DNA from: Blastobasis lacticolella
Taxonomy: Eukaryota > Arthropoda > Insecta > Lepidoptera > Blastobasidae
Length of the DNA stretch: 64,000 bases
NCBI GenBank assembly: GCA_905147135.1
Contig: LR990067.1
Span: forward strand, 9,176,001-9,240,000
Direction: 5' to 3'
The number at the start of each line of letters is the position of its first letter. Positions within the stretch are counted from its first letter, which is position 1. The notes below the pieces were generated by a model, which searched no databases, had not been told where the DNA came from, and was given only the letters and a program-made list of their open reading frames with translations. This document shows positions 63,594 to 64,000 of this stretch, piece after piece. Made by a program: the position numbers and the translations under genes.

Positions 63594-64000
63594 AATACTA
63601 TTTAAAAGAGTATTATTTAGCTGCGATATTCTGTAAGGTGGAGGTACTTCCCCAGTCGGGCGGCTCCAATTCGAACGAGATACCCCGCTGTGCCCTACCT
63701 CTCTTACGGCCTAACGCATTTCCTTTGCACTATATAGCTTGGGATTATTTAAGGCAGGACTACAGGTACGTCAAAGGCCGGTACCGCATCCGTACCCCTT
63801 AGGTTGCAGATGTCCTGGACGACGGTGGCTACTTTACATCAGGCGGACCTTTTGGCCGTTTGCCTCCCTAGTAGGGTTGTAACGAAACTCCGCCTCCGCC
63901 TCCGTTACTGCGGAAACTCCGCCAGAAATCATACCTCCGTCTCCGCAAAACTTTTGCGGAGTAAGAAGTTTATTTTCGTCTATACAACGCGCGAGCAGCG
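63594..64000 (+). repeat. LINE tail family Q and unclassified CTCCGC-rich end
   Basis: 63774-63872 is the best Q copy (CGTACCCCTTAGGTTGCAGA, TCCTGGACGACGGTGG, CATCAGGCGGACC). 63885-63963 has CTCCGCCTCCGCCTCCG and TTGCGGAG-type syllables. The upstream 63594-63773 may be more of the same element. Confidence 0.5.

Overview
The window looks like nuclear DNA of a moth or butterfly (Lepidoptera). The one host gene recognised is the first coding exon of engrailed, on the minus strand (17743-18502). Its N-terminus (MAFEDRCSPSQANSP), Groucho-binding EH1 motif (FSISNIL) and EH2 motif (WPAWVYCTRYSDRPSSG) are those of insect Engrailed. Most of the rest is transposon debris: non-LTR retrotransposon tails, two tRNA-derived SINE families with poorly conserved bodies, and many small inverted-repeat (MITE) elements. 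That mix, the AT-rich background and the recurrent LINE 3' ends (for example CATCAGGTGGCCCGCTTGCC) fit a lepidopteran genome. The species cannot be told from what I can see.

Layout. 1-17742 is engrailed intron 1, cut by the window edge. It opens with a long intact non-LTR retrotransposon ORF (RT plus RNase H, 1-2088) and also holds LINE tails, a 104-bp minisatellite (9664-10110), the remains of a PIF/Harbinger-like transposon (about 10770-11358), SINEs and MITEs. I found no homeobox, so the homeodomain exon(s) must lie beyond coordinate 1 and the intron is at least 17.7 kb. 18503-19140 is the engrailed leader and probable promoter region. From 19140 to 64000, about 45 kb, I see no convincing host gene. 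It is a mosaic of decayed mobile elements separated by repeat-poor blocks (best: 45645-47490, 48495-49720, 50545-51778, 53910-55655, 57800-59276) that may be cis-regulatory DNA of engrailed.

The mobile elements can be dated relative to each other because they sit inside one another. SINE-1 copies are interrupted by a TA-flanked MITE (35742-35992), a CTG-flanked MITE (38066-38227), a longer inverted-repeat element (about 29260-29885) and a 175-bp insertion with a 12-bp target duplication (53193-53367). A second CTG-type MITE is itself split by an element carrying about 30 copies of an 11-bp unit (51828-52480). One SINE-1 copy (35084-35512) has a 16-bp target-site duplication. Two SINE-1 copies contain local inverted duplications. 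SINE-1, a second repeat (rep-B) and the RTE-type LINE tails all end in (GAT)n-like runs, suggesting shared machinery. Family labels such as SINE-1, rep-B and MITE-1 are mine. I see no new gene system. The items most worth checking are the nested MITEs with visible empty sites, the foldback SINEs, the 5S-rRNA-like repeat, the gutted Harbinger element and a hairpin 1.3 kb upstream of engrailed.
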